Source: Verticillium longisporum (taxonomy: Eukaryota; Ascomycota; Sordariomycetes; Glomerellales; Plectosphaerellaceae). From it: a stretch of 64,000 nucleotides of DNA. The notes below the pieces were generated by a model. It searched no databases and was not told where the DNA came from. It saw nothing but the letters and a program-made list of their open reading frames with translations. Below, piece by piece: positions 43,175-55,180 of the stretch; within the stretch, counting starts at the first letter, position 1; every line of letters begins with the position of its first letter. Made by a program: the position numbers and the translations under genes. The stretch lies in contig JAETXT010000004.1 in assembly GCA_019188255.1 (NCBI GenBank), forward strand, positions 124,001 through 188,000. Reading direction: 5' to 3'.

Positions 43175-45803
43175 ATGTCTACCACCGACGTGAAGGCCAT
43201 CCTGTCCACTCTGACGCTGGAGGAGAAGGTAATCGCACCGAAAGCGCCCTTGACTGATGTCCGCTGACAGACGTAGATCTCCCTGACAGCCGGAGCCAAC
43301 TTCTGGGAGACTGTCTCCATCGCAGACAAGGGAGTCCACGCTCTCAAGGTGAGCTCTAGCCCGTGAGGTTGCTTTTGCAGGCTCATGTGTATCTCGAGTG
43401 GGAAGAGGCTAACCCTCATAGACGTCTGATGGACCCAACGGCGCGCGAGGTGCCACCTTTGCCGGAGGCATCACGTCTGCGTGCTTCCCCGCCGCCTGCA
43501 ACGTCGCGTCCACCTTCGATGTCGACATTGCCCGCCGTATCGGCGTGGCCCTAGGCGAGGAGACCCAGACCAAGGGCGCCCGGTGCCTTCTGGCGCCTAC
43601 CATGTGCATTCAGCGTCACCCCTCGGTGGCCGCAACTTTGAGAGCTTCTCCGAGGACCCCTTCCTGTCCGGCAAGCTGGCCGCGCGGAACGTCGAGGGTG
43701 TCCAGTCGACGGGCGTCTCGGCTACCATCAAGCACTTTGCCGCCAACGAGCAGGAGACCCAGCGTCTGAGCGTCGATGAGGAGATCAGTGAGCGTGCCCT
43801 GCGCGAGATCTACCTCAAGCCCTTTGAGATTGCCATCAAGGAGGCCAACCCCGGCGCCGTCATGACTGCGTACAACCAGGTCAACGGCCACCACGCCGAT
43901 TCTCACCCGTTCCTCCTGAAGCGTGTTCTTCGCGGCGACTGGAAGTGGGACGGCCTCGTCATGAGCGACTGGGGCGGTGTCAACTCGACTGCCGACTCCC
44001 TGAACGCTGGTCTCGACCTCGAGATGCCCGGACCCACGCGCTGGCGCAAGGTGGAGGACGTTCTGGCCGCTGTCAAGGCAGGCAAGCTGACGGAGGAGAC
44101 GATCAATGACCGCGCCCTTCACGTTCTGCGCTTCCTCGAACGCCAGAAGGTCTTTGAGGACCCTACCATCCCCGACGAGACGGCCGTCAACAAGCCCGAG
44201 CACCAGGCTCTCATTCGCGAGGCTGGCGGCAAGGGCATCGTCCTCCTGAAGAACGAGGGCAGCGTTCTGCCTCTGACGAAGGAGAAGGTCAAGGGAAAGA
44301 AGATTGCTCTCCTGGGCTATGCTAAGGAGGGTCTCGCCCACGGCGGCGGCAGTGCTTCGGTCAACGCTCATTACAAGATCACCCCCTACGACGCCCTGAA
44401 GGAGGCTTTCGGAGACGACGTGGAGATCACATACAGCAAGGGCGCCCACACCTTCCGCCAGCTGCCTCTGCTGGCGGAAAACGTCGTCAGCGCCGACGGC
44501 ACAACCCCTGGTTTCACCTACAGAATTTTCGAGCCCGGCAAGTCGGAGCCCATCAAGGCTACCCAAGGCCACAAGACGTCTGAGGTCGGTATCCTCGATG
44601 CCTTTGACCTCGAGAACAAGGAGATCGAGCTCGTCGGTACCTTCACTTCCCCGAGACGGCCACCTACTACTATACCCTCACCGGCCTTGGCCCCTCTTAC
44701 GTCTCCATCGACGACAAGGTTGTCTTTGAGCAGAAGGACAACTGCTCCGACTCGATGGGCTTCCTTTTGGCGGCGTGCCCGTGCCGACCATGAAGTTCTC
44801 CTTCGAGGCTGGCAAGACGTACAAGCTCCAGGTTCGCAGCTCGCCCCCTGCGCCTGTGCCCGGCACTGATCTCGGCATTCTCGAGGGCCGCGCCGGTGTC
44901 CGTTTCGGCGCCATGTCCGCCACCGAGCACGACCGGGACATTCTCAGCGAGGCCGTCGACGCCGCCAAGGCCGCCGACTACGCCATTGTCTTTACCGGTC
45001 ACGATCCTACCTGGGAGACTGAGGGTCAGGACCAGGCCGGCTTCCACCTCCCCAAGGACGGCAGTCAGGACCGCCTCGTTGCCGGCGTCGCCAAGGCCAA
45101 CCCCAATACCATTGTCGTCAACTCGACTGGTGTCGCCGTCGCGCTGCCGTGGCTGTCCGAGATCAAGGGCCTCCTCCAGGCCTGGTTCCCCGGCCAGGAG
45201 GCCGGCAACGCCATCGCCGACGTCCTCACCGGCGCCCGCACCCCCGAGGGCCACCTCACGTGCTCGTTCCCCAAGCCCCTCGAGGACTGTCCCGCCTACG
45301 GCAACTTCCCGGGCAAGTACGTCGACGGCAAGCTCAAGGTCAAGTACGAGGAGGGCGTCTTTGTGGGCTACCGCCACTTTGACCGCCTGCCCGCCGACAA
45401 GGTCCATTTCCCCTTCGGCTTCGGCCTGTCATACACCACGTTTGACCTCGCCGACCTCGCCGTCAGGGAGACGTCTGCCGACGCGTACAGCGTCAGCGTC
45501 AAGGTGTCCAACACGGGCGCCGTCGAGGGCGCGACGGCCGTGCAGATCTACGCCGGCGCCGCGACGCCGACGGACGCCACGCCCATCAAGGCGCCCGTCT
45601 GCTTCAAAAAGGTGACGCTCAAGCCGGGCGAGAGCGCGACGGTCGAGCTGCCGGTGCAGGTCCGGGACTTTGCCTCGTGGAGCGAGGAGGCGCAAAAGTG
45701 GGTGATCAAGGGCGGCGAGTACAAGATCAGCGTCGGCAAGAGCGCCGGCGAGCTGGTGCTGTCGTCGAGTGTGCAGATCAGCGACAAGTCGTACGAGGCG
45801 TAG
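43175..45803 (+). CDS. GH3 beta-glucosidase with PA14 insert, three frameshifts
   Basis: Cleaves terminal beta-glucosyl residues from cellobiose or similar oligosaccharides. Exons 43175-43228, 43277-43348 and 43422-45803. No signal peptide, so the enzyme is probably intracellular, like other PA14-containing fungal GH3 enzymes. The GH3 N domain contains K-H-F-A-A-N-E-Q-E and the nucleophile motif M-S-D-W-G-G; the GH3 C domain follows, interrupted by a PA14 module (about residues 390-550), and a fibronectin-like end closes the protein. The third exon is broken by three single-base losses, at about 43619-43622 (C run), 44649-44652 (C run) and 44769-44770 (G run). With these bases present the protein would be about 836 residues, the normal size. 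All three sit in short homopolymers and flanking protein is perfectly conserved, so sequencing errors are the simplest reading. Confidence 0.9.
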
Positions 45804-45966
45804 AAGTGGTGGGTAGATCAGACAGATGGGCGATATAGATTTTACGTAGCGAGCATCTCTGTTTGAATGTACGAAATTGTATGGTTCATATTCTCATCAT
45901 CTTGTTTTTTTTTTGGCCGTGACGACATCTATCCCAGGTGATTCCTTTTTCCCCTCTTCGGCATCT

Positions 45967-48019
45967 TCAGTATCCTGTCTGTGCGCCCACCATCTTGATC
46001 CTCCCTTCCAACACAGGAGCGATGACCCGCGTCCAGTCAACCGAAAAGTCGCCCTCGACCAGGGGATCGACAGCTTTTCCAAAAACGCCAATCTTCTTGG
46101 CCCACCGGCCAAAGAACTTTCGCATCAACAGCAGCTCAAGGTCGACGCTCGCCAGCTCGTCGGCGTCCTGCAGGATGCCCTTGCCGCCCTTTTCATCACC
46201 GTCATCCTCTTCCTCGTCCAACTCGGCGGGCCGGGCGTCGAGGCCGAGCCGCTTCCGCATCCACTGGCTCCACGACTTGCTGTCCGCGCCCGTCTTTGGC
46301 TGCGCAGCGTCTTGCTCGGGCTTGCTGCCCGGCGCGGTGGCCCCCCAGGGGTTCTTCCTCGTCTCGATGGGCGTCGTGCACTCGCTTGCGACCTTGACCC
46401 AGTGCTCGCTGAGGTTCTTCCACTGCCCGACGGTCCGCAGTCCCATGAAATACTGCCGCAGCATGGCCGAGATGAGGATGCCGTTCTCCTCGCTGATCAA
46501 CTCCTCGGCCGTGCCGCCCTCGGGTTCCACGAGCAGCGAGTCGTACCCGTCCTTGCCGCGCGCCATGTAGCCCCTCGTCGCGAGCACATATTTCTTTTCC
46601 TCCTCGAGCGGCGCGCCGCCGAGCTTCACCCAGTTGACGCGCGCGCCGGACGCCTTGCTGGGGTCAAACTCGAATTCGAGGTTCGACACCTGCGGGAACC
46701 GTCCCTCCTGCGCCGGGTACATGGAGACTGAGTTCTCGAGGGCCTCCCTCAGCTGCGTGCCGGTGACACGAATGACGACAACGGGGTCCTCAAAGGGGAA
46801 ACAGTTTGTAATGTCGCGCACGCGCAGCACGCCGGGCGGGTAGATCTGGTCGCCGCGAATGGTGCCGGCGGCCATAAGGGCGGCGTCGGCGTGGTGATAG
46901 TTGCGCATAATGTCGCAGACAAAGTTGCCCATGTTGCTCTCCTTCATACGGACGGTGCTGAAGCGGGCGTCGAGCGGCGCCGCCGTCCAGCCGACGGGCT
47001 TGCACAGCTGGTGCTTGAGCTTGTCGGTCAGCGCCGACGTCATGCGTAGGGCCTCGGCGTCCTCGGGGATGGACGAGACAATGTCGCGGCGGAGAATGTC
47101 AATGTCCCAGCGGCCGGGGCGCGTCGTGCTGCGGCGTGCCTCAATGTAGCTGAGCTGCTTAAAGTCGGTGCCGCTCCGGAGGACATGTGTGTCGTTGATG
47201 AAGCTGTGGGCGTAAAAGTGGTCATGGCCGCCGAGGATGAGGTCGAAGAGGCCATCCGTCTGGCGAGCGAGCTTGTCATCGTTGGGCTCACGCTGATGGC
47301 TGACGCAGATGACAATGTCGGCGCCGGCTTCGCGCAGGCCGGGGACGAGCTGCTTGGCCGTCTCGGTGGCGGACTTGTAGATGAGATTCGGCGGCAGAGG
47401 GCTGATGGTCTCGGGCCACTCGCGCTCACCCAGGCCGAAGAGACCAACTTTGTGCCCGATAGAGGCGGTCAGCAAGTCGGTGCGCTTGGCACTACCGAGG
47501 GGCACGCCGTCGCCGAGGGCCGGGTCGAGCACGTTAGCGAGGAGCCAGGGGAAGTTGCACTTGCGGGCGAGGTGCTCAAACTGTTTGACGCCAAAGTCGA
47601 GATCATGGTTCTGTCATGTGTCAGCGCGTGAGAGCTTATTGATTACGAGGTCATGCGCTCACCCCGACACAGGCACAGTCGGTACCGATGGAGTTGAGAA
47701 CGGGCACCATGTGCTCACCCTTGGTGACGGAACTCTCGAGGCTTGGGTTGAAAGCATCGCCCGAGAAGAGAGTGATCAACTCGGGCTCGCCGCGGAATCG
47801 GTCCTTGCTCCGATACTGGTTGACGGCGGTGATGAAACGGGCTATGCCACCCTTGGGCTCAGCACTCGAGGGGTCGAGGTGGTACACATCGTTGTAGTGT
47901 AGAAGCCGCAGGTCGGGCGGGGAGTCGGGCTGTGAGGAGAAGGCAAAGCCGTCCTGCTGGGTGCGGCCGGAGCTGAATGTGACGGTTGGCCTGTCTTCTG
48001 CGGGGGCGTTCTTGGGCAT
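45967..48019 (-). CDS. 5'-nucleotidase-family metallophosphatase
   Basis: Calcineurin-like phosphoesterase with a 5'-nucleotidase C-terminal domain. Exons 48019-47663 and 47610-45967 give 666 residues; the 52-nt intron splits the third motif, restoring G-N-H-D-L-D-F-G. Metal-binding motifs run in order: L-L-H-Y-N-D-V-Y-H (first aspartate and histidine), S-G-D-A-F-N-P-S, G-N-H-D, V-S-H-Q-R-E-P-N-D and G-G-H-D-H-F. The substrate-binding domain follows to about residue 470, then a charged tail with a poly-acidic stretch (E-E-E-D-D-G-D-E-K). There is no secretion signal at the preferred ATG 48019; the frame is open further upstream to a possible longer start. The substrate is probably a nucleotide or sugar phosphate, not determinable. 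It converges with the GH3 gene 163 bases away. Confidence 0.87.
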
Positions 48020-49109
48020 CTCGGCGCGCGAAGGGTGTTGCCGTAATTGCCAGTACGAGCACTGGTCGACGAGGTTGATGTCAGGCGTGGACTGCGGCTC
48101 AGGAACGCAGCGTGCGCTCGGGAACGCGGTACGAGAAGGGTAACGCGGGCTGCGGGTGGCGGTGATTGTTTCTGAAAATAGCACACAGGGCGTTGATGGG
48201 TGGCAGCGGGATCGAACCACGGGAGATGTGACGGCAATCAAGCCAAGATGTCGAAGGGAGAGAAGCGGAGGTGGAGATGTGGGTGGGGAATCGGAAATAA
48301 GAGGGCAGGGAGACTGCAACCCAGCAAAGAAAAGAAGAAGGGGTATCTTATTCAGCTCAGGGGCTGTGCTGTGCCTCAAGGGTCGCGGTGATGGGCAGCA
48401 ATCTGTTTGGTGGTTGAAGGAGAGACACTGCTCCCTCCACGCGGTGAAGTCGTGGACTTGGCCGTTCGACGCTGTGGGAAGGCACTGGTGCGGGGGCGGG
48501 GCTGTGCCTGGCTAGTCCTGATGGGGACTGATAAGATGCAGTTATCGCGCCAATGATGAGCCTGCTTTTCATCATCTTTGGGAAACCATCAACAGCCAAT
48601 CAATACCGCTGATTCCCTTCACTTCACCCCCCATTCAGAAAAGACCCCCTAGAAAGCCCCCACATGCTCGACTTCTCCCTTGGCCCAACCTCACAACACC
48701 AAAAAAACCTGGTCACCAAAACCACCAGCATAGCCACCCACTGGTTTTTCCAAGCGTCTTGGCTTTTTAAGCTTATCCAACCGACACCCGCTCTAAATTG
48801 CTCGCGCCAGCGTTGATCCTTGCCGTTTCTTTCTTTTTTATCCGGCCACTTCACCCCACCGGTGGCATGATCGTTCATAATTGGGTTCATGCTTTCGTCA
48901 AATCATGTTCTCATTCACACTCGTGGCTCTTGCTAACTAAACATGTTTCCGGTCTCTTGTATGTACAAGCACGCTCTCGCTCCTGGTCTACTACAGGCTA
49001 GCAGCGGAACCAAGCAAACCCTGTTGGACTGATGTGCTGTCCCGCTGTGCTGTCCTGCTGTGCTGTCCCCCCTTGGCATGTGGCCGCCCCTTTGCTTGCC
49101 AGCGTCACC
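48020..49109. other. Intergenic region with short tandem repeat
   Basis: About 1.1 kb. Promoter of the metallophosphatase on the left; on the right, three tandem copies of a 13-base GTGCTGTCCYGCT-like unit at about 49,034-49,072, just past the glycerate kinase stop. No gene seen. Confidence 0.6.
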
Positions 49110-50360
49110 TCAGACCCAGACCTCTTTCGGCTCGGCCATCTGGTACAGCTTCCTTGAAGCCAGCATGCGTCCGACGACGATCATCCTCATGACGCCCTCG
49201 GCACTCTCCTGCGTCAGCTTCTCTGCCTCGAGCACGGCTTCCGCCAGCGTCGTCGGCTTCTGCAAGATGCACGTGTACGCATCAATGCCAACATCGTAGT
49301 TGACCCGCGCGCCAGGCCCAATCGTGCCAGCAATGGCGACGACGGGCAGGCCATACTTCTTTGCCCGCATGCCAATCTCGGCAGGGATCTTGCCGCGGGG
49401 TGTCTGGTCGTCAATGCCTCCCTCGGCCGTGAGCACAAGGTCGCAGTCGTCAAAGAGCGTCTCAAAGTCGACATACTCCGCCACCACCTCATATCTTGGC
49501 CGGAGCCTGGCGCCAATCAACCGAAGACCGGTGCCCAGGCCACCAGAGGCCCCGCCACCGGGCGCCTTGCCCACCTTGTTGTCGCAGAGCAGACGGCCGG
49601 TCCCGACGCTGAGCCCCCCCAACGCAGCCGACAGCCGCTTCGTCTGCCCCCCGGTCGCGCCCTTTTGCGCGCTAATGACCCTCGCTACGCCGCCAGGGCC
49701 GCACAGCACGTTGCTCCAGTTGACGGCCACCTCGATCGACGTCTCGTGGATCCTCTTGTCGACGTTGCTGAGGTCAATGTTGGCGAGACGCAGCAGCGAG
49801 TCGCCGCCGCCCGCCGTCGGCAGCGGCCTGCCGTCCTGGTCGAGCAGGCGGGCGCCCAGGGCCTGGAGCATGCCCGCGCCGCCGTCACAGGTGCCAGAGT
49901 CACCGCAGCCTATGACGATGCGCTTGGCGCCAGCATCGAGGCAGGCGAGGAGCAGCTCGCCGACACCGTAGGTCGTCGTGCGCGCTGGGTTGCGTAGGTG
50001 GCTGGGCACCAGGCTCAGGCCCGCGGCAGCCGCCATCTCGATGACTGCCGTGCGAGGGGCCGAGGTGTTGCTGCTGTCGCCCAGGATGCCGAAGAAGGAC
50101 TCGACCGGCGCGCTCACCGGTCCAGTGACTGCGTCGTGGTGGAGCTTGCCAGTGGGAGCGGTGACCAGCGCCCCAGTGAAACCTTCGCCGCCGTCGACAA
50201 GGGGGACCTTGCGGACAGAAGCGTCAGGGAGCACTGCGAGGATACCGGCTTCGATGCAGTCGGCTGCCGTCTGGGGCTGCAGGCTGCCTTTGAAGCCAGA
50301 GGGGCAGACGAGAACCTTCATGCCGGAGGGAGCGGCAGGAGTAGTCATCTTGAGCTTCAT
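49110..50360 (-). CDS. Glycerate 2-kinase (GarK/GlxK family)
   Basis: Phosphorylates D-glycerate with ATP to 2-phosphoglycerate, returning glycerate to glycolysis. Single exon of 416 residues from the ATG at 50360. Family marks of class II glycerate kinases are visible in order: V-L-V-C-P-S-G-F-K-G-S-L (about 15-26), V-P-L-V-D-G-G-E-G-F-T (about 51-61), I-V-I-G-C-G-D-S-G-T-C-D-G-G-A-G-M and L-V-L-T-A-E-G-G-I-D-D-Q-T-P-R-G-K. Length matches bacterial GarK (about 380) with a short N-terminal addition that contains alternative ATGs (residues 5 and 14). No targeting signal. Intronless and GC-rich, so an ancient bacterial origin is possible but not shown here. Confidence 0.93.
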   Translation of the reverse strand: MKLKMTTPAAPSGMKVLVCPSGFKGSLQPQTAADCIEAGILAVLPDASVRKVPLVDGGEGFTGALVTAPTGKLHHDAVTGPVSAPVESFFGILGDSSNTSAPRTAVIEMAAAAGLSLVPSHLRNPARTTTYGVGELLLACLDAGAKRIVIGCGDSGTCDGGAGMLQALGARLLDQDGRPLPTAGGGDSLLRLANIDLSNVDKRIHETSIEVAVNWSNVLCGPGGVARVISAQKGATGGQTKRLSAALGGLSVGTGRLLCDNKVGKAPGGGASGGLGTGLRLIGARLRPRYEVVAEYVDFETLFDDCDLVLTAEGGIDDQTPRGKIPAEIGMRAKKYGLPVVAIAGTIGPGARVNYDVGIDAYTCILQKPTTLAEAVLEAEKLTQESAEGVMRMIVVGRMLASRKLYQMAEPKEVWV

Positions 50361-51921
50361 TGGGGATGATATGTTGTGGGTTGTGTGTTGCGTTGGTAAG
50401 TCAATGTATGCTGTGTAATGTTTGAACGAAGGTGTTTGTTCAAACGAAGGTTGGTGAGGTGAGTAGGTATATGATGTAAGTATGAGGATGATGTAGCGAT
50501 TGTGGGGGGTATTTCGGATAGGAGTGAGAAAGCGAATGTTTTGACTGTGATGGTGATGATAATGATCTTCTTGTGCGCCATATTCGAGCCAGAAGTCCTT
50601 GTCTTATATGGTATCAAGACTTGAGCCCATCACCGCCAACGCATCATCACGACACTTGCCAAAGTCTGACTTGGCCAAGCTTCAGAAACCGTTCATCTCA
50701 TGGCGAAGATCTTTTCTTAGACACCTCAAGCCACTACACTGCCCGGTGTGTGTCGGCAATCGGCTTGAAGCCATTCACGCGCAGAAGCTAGAGGAGGCGC
50801 TGTCGGGTTACCACACGGCGAGAAAGACGCAACCGGGAAGTTGCTCGTGTGATAGAATTATTTTGAGATGCACTCATTTCCCAAGCATGATGCGGGGACA
50901 AGCACCAGTCCGGCCTTCTGGGCAGAGCTTGATCATGGATAGACTTGTCGATCGTGCCTGGTATGCGCTTGATGTCAGGGCTTCACGAGTCACCGCATAG
51001 CCCTGCCAGGCGGGGTCTCTCCATGACGAGCACCATGGCCATGATGGCATGGCACGCGAGCAGCAAAGCAAGTCATCCTAATCATTGGACCCTTTCCGGC
51101 GAAAACCCTGGCTCTGGAAGTCTCGGCATCGACAACCGCTCCGGCGAGCTTATCCTCTTCTCGTATGGTCGGGGCTGAAACCAAGTGCCAAGCCAGCCTC
51201 TGAGGCACACAGCTTCCAATGACACGGCCCAACGGAACTCAAGGCCACCACTGAAACAGAGACTCTCGAAGCTTTTGGCCAGGGGCAATCTTTTGACGAC
51301 ACAGCCCGAAGTGCTCGCTGGCACCGCACGCACAGCCACTTACACTGACGTAGTGGGGCTCCTGTGAGCCAAGGGTTCCGATTCTCAGTCGATTCCAGCT
51401 GCCAAGAAAGCTTCGAGCGAGCTTCCATCTTATGACCCTAACCCCACGACCAGGCAAATACAACCGCCGATCATTTTGCTCGAGGAGGGCCCGCTCTCAC
51501 ATGCACGTGCGCCACTTTATGTAGCGAGTTAGCTTTGGATACTCCGGCCTGCTTCCCGAGCACTGCGGTCATTAGTTCCGGTATGAGCCCCCCCTTTGCC
51601 GATCACGGGCTTGGGTGCTGCGGTGGCTTGGCCCAGAACTTCTGCCCTTTCGTCGCAAACGCTCACGCGAAGTCGAGAGGCGACGGTGTGTTGGCCGCTC
51701 GACTTTTTGAGGCGAAGCTACCATGTGGCACATTGTGGGAGAAGGGGACAGAAGCAAGACACGCGACATAGTTTAAGTTCTTTGAGTGTATAAGACGCAA
51801 AGGCCGGCGGTCCGTGATGCAACTTTGTCCAACCATATCACTTCACTTTTTCAATCGTTCCACCATCATCCTCTCGCTTAAGCACCACTTTCGTTCTACG
51901 TTTCATTTGCTTGCCCACATC
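50361..51921. other. Intergenic region
   Basis: About 1.56 kb between the divergently oriented glycerate kinase and MFS transporter genes. Small frames near 51,080-51,460 on both strands lack motifs. No gene or strong repeat is supported. Confidence 0.55.
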
Positions 51922-53862
51922 ATGTCTCAGAACATCCCTCGAAAGCCCATTCCTAGCCCAGAGGTCGCAATGCATCGTGGTCTTCACAGTTCTCGCTCGA
52001 CCCTCTGGCGGCCATGGACTCCAGGTCTTCCGTCTGTCAACGATTATGAAAGATCCATCCACAAGTTTCCCTGGCTTGAGCAAGACTCAAGCGACGACGA
52101 GGAAATGGAACGTGGTTATGCGGCAGTCCCAAAGACAGACTGTTCTACTAATGGTCGACGACTTATTCAGTGTGTGCCTGAAGAAGAGCTTGACCCTGCA
52201 CATGTTGAAGAGGGCCCAAAGGAAGAGGCCAAAGAGGAGCTCTTGAATGATCCCAATATTGTAAGCTCACCCGCCTCCTAACCGTCACTTGCATTCTGTG
52301 CTGACAGCCCTTGTAGGTTACCTGGGATGGTCCCAAAGATCCGGCAAACCCGAAGAACTGGCCGAAATATCGACGATGGACATCGACCATCCTAGTATCC
52401 TGCTTTACCTTCATCTCTCCGGTTTCGTCCACGATGCTGGCCCCTGCGCTCCCTACACTTGCCGAAGAGTTCAAGATCAAGTCCGACATTGAGACATACC
52501 TCCTCATGTCTATCTTCCTGCTTGCGTACGCCGTCGGTCCTTTCATCCTCGGTCCACTCTCGGAGATGTATGGCCGTGTCGTCGTGCTTCAGTCTGCGAA
52601 TATGGTCTTTCTCCTGTTCAACACAGTTTGCGGTTTCTCGACAAGCAAGGAGCAGATGCTAGCTTTTCGATTTCTCAGCGGTTTAGGTGGTAGCGCCCCC
52701 CAGGCTGTAAGTTCCACCCGTTGCCATCAAATGACGCATCTAACGGACCTAGCTTGGTGGTGGTGTCCTCAGTGACTGCTGGCACAAAGAGGAGCGTGGC
52801 ATGGCCACTGCCATCTACAGTCTGGCCCCCTTCCTCGGCCCTGCGGTTGGCCCGATCGGTAGGTCACTCCTCACGACACACTTGAATGGGCTATTCTGAT
52901 GTCAAGGTCTACAGCTGCCGGCTATCTCACTCAATACCTCAACTGGCGTTGGATCTTTTGGACTGTTTCCATTGCCGATGCCCTAGTGCAAATCCTTTGC
53001 TTCTTCTTCCTATCCGAGACATACACCCCTAAGATCCTTTACGTCAAGGCCAAGAAGCTCCGAAAGGAGACTGGCAACAAGGATCTGCGCACTGAGTACG
53101 AGAACCCAGACCAGACATTTGCTCAGACCCTGAGGAAGAATCTTGTCCGACCGTTCATCATGCTGTTCACTCAGCCCGCACTACAGGTTACTGCTCTCTA
53201 CCGAGCCTATCTCTATGGTCTGATGTATCTTGTCCTGGCTTCGTTCCCAATGGTCTGGATGGAGCAATACGGCCAAAAGGCTGGACCTGCGAGTCTTAAC
53301 TACATCTCCCTCGGCGTCGGCTTCGTCATTGGCCTCCAGGTTTCCGGCCCTATGATCGATAAAGTAAGTGCTGAAACTACTGGCTTCACCATCGGATAGG
53401 CACTAACGATTCCAGGTTTACCGAACCCTCAAAGTCCGCTACAACCACCCCGGCCGGCCCGAATTTCGCGTCCCGCTTATGTACCCGACAGCCATCATCG
53501 TTCCCATCGGCTTGGTGATCTATGGCGTCGCCGCCCACAACCGGACGCATTTCATCGTTCCCAACATCGGTGCCGCCATCTTCGCCGCTGGTCTGATTCT
53601 CTCCTTCCAGTGCGTGCAAACATACACCATTGACACCTACGAACGATATGCAGCAAGCGCAACAGGAGCTGCAGCCTTTGTGCGAACGATGGCGGGCTTC
53701 AGCTTCCCTCTCTTCGCACCCAAGCTGTACGACGCTCTCGGTGTTGCGGCTGGTAACGGTGTTCTTGCCGGTGTTGCAGCCTTGTTGGGAATTGTGGTGC
53801 CAACCATTATGTGGAAGTACGGCGCTTGGCTGAGGAGCAAGAGCCAGTACTGTTCCGGCTAG
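51922..53862 (+). CDS. MFS drug:proton antiporter-like transporter (DHA1)
   Basis: Twelve-segment major facilitator of the DHA1 group (FLR1/TPO-like), expected to export toxic small molecules in exchange for protons at the plasma membrane. Exons 51922-52260, 52317-52706, 52753-52858, 52915-53363 and 53416-53862 join in phase to 576 residues. A long acidic cytosolic N-terminus (about 1-120) precedes W-D-G-P-K-D-P-A-N-P-K-N-W, the standard motif before segment 1. Segment 2-3 loop has G-P-L-S-E-M-Y-G-R, the MFS motif A region; G-P-A-V-G-P-I-A-A-G-Y in segment 5 is motif C, typical of antiporters. The small third and fourth exon junctions are supported by restoring this motif. The exact substrate is unknown. 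Confidence 0.9.
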
Positions 53863-55180
53863 GGGCGGTGTATGACGATGATTTCTGTTCTCTGCTGTTT
53901 TTTGACGTTTAAAGCTTTACGACTGACGATACATGATTGAGGGGATCACTATAGATGAGAGCGTTGATAGAAGTTTTCAGAGCGAATCTGCTGCGGTTTC
54001 AAAATTTTAGAGTACGTTGTAATTCAGTCACACATGATCGCAACTTTTGGAAGTTCTTTGTACACGGCCTGCCTGCTCTGGGTCCGGTATTGGCGGAGTG
54101 GGGCCGTGGTCTTGACCCAGTCGTACCCCTGAATCCGACCGCGCTCCTACGTTTCCGACTATGGGTCACCACCAGAGAGCAATGTAGACAGAGGACACAA
54201 ACATTGAACGCTTTCTTAATCTAAGCTATCATGCTTCGGTTCCCATGGTGATTCATCAAGCTGGTTGAGACTCTTGCTAGCGGTAGCTAAGCATCGCTTG
54301 CAAACTGGTGAACGCTCTTCTGCCAATGAAAGCAAAGAGACATGGAAGCACTTGAAGACTCAAAACGCTTTTCTAGTTATTTTTTCGTGTTCAATGGCAA
54401 CAACGGTCACATATCATATATAATTCTGTACAAACGGCATGAATCGTCATTAAGACACTGTTCAAGTGATGGTTTGCTCTTGAATACAGAATGCAGATAA
54501 TCGGAATATTACTTCCGTGGGCCACTAAGTCACACGGCCTTTTTACTGCTTTCATCAGTTACACGTGGGTTAATGTTGCTTGGCCGGCACTCGGCCGGCC
54601 CTTGGCCCCTTGGCAAGTACCCCAGACGGCATATCTTGCCCCCCGTCCGACGTCTGATATTTGTCCAACAGCTGCCAACACGACCGGGATCCTGGTTCCA
54701 CAACAACGTTGACATTGGCATTGCCAACTTGCCAAGTACGTCAGCCTCCAGGACGGAAGTTACAAGTGAAATCATTGGCGCGCCTGAGGCAAAGGATCTT
54801 GGAACCTCATACTTGGCGGACATTGTGCGCACTACTCCCGCGAAGGAGGGTGGTAATCAATATAAGCAAAACCCAAGCACCTCGGTTTCCGGTGCTTGAT
54901 AGACTATTTCAACAGAAAAACGCTGATCTCCTTGCCCGCCAAGGGCAAGCATGAACTTGGCTTTCTCCACCATTGATACTCCTAGGGTCGAATCCATAGA
55001 TTTGATTTTTGTTTGGAAAGGTGAGGAAAGCCGCAGGGTCTGTCATGTGTCTTAGTATTTACTTGATGTCTATATCTGTAGCTGCTTCTCCCAAATCTTG
55101 CTCTTCAATACCACACCACAACGCCAGCTTCCTCAAGCTCTCTCATTTTTGAACTTTGATCTCCTTGAAAATCTCTTACG
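53863..55180. other. Intergenic region
   Basis: About 1.3 kb. AT-rich around 54,370-54,480, with no coding motif. The right end is the promoter of the pectate lyase. Nothing else supported. Confidence 0.6.

Noticed and set aside
43616..44572. 318-codon minus-strand frame
   Set aside because: Antisense shadow of the GH3 gene.
45877..46731. 284-codon plus-strand frame
   Set aside because: Antisense shadow of the metallophosphatase C-terminal region.
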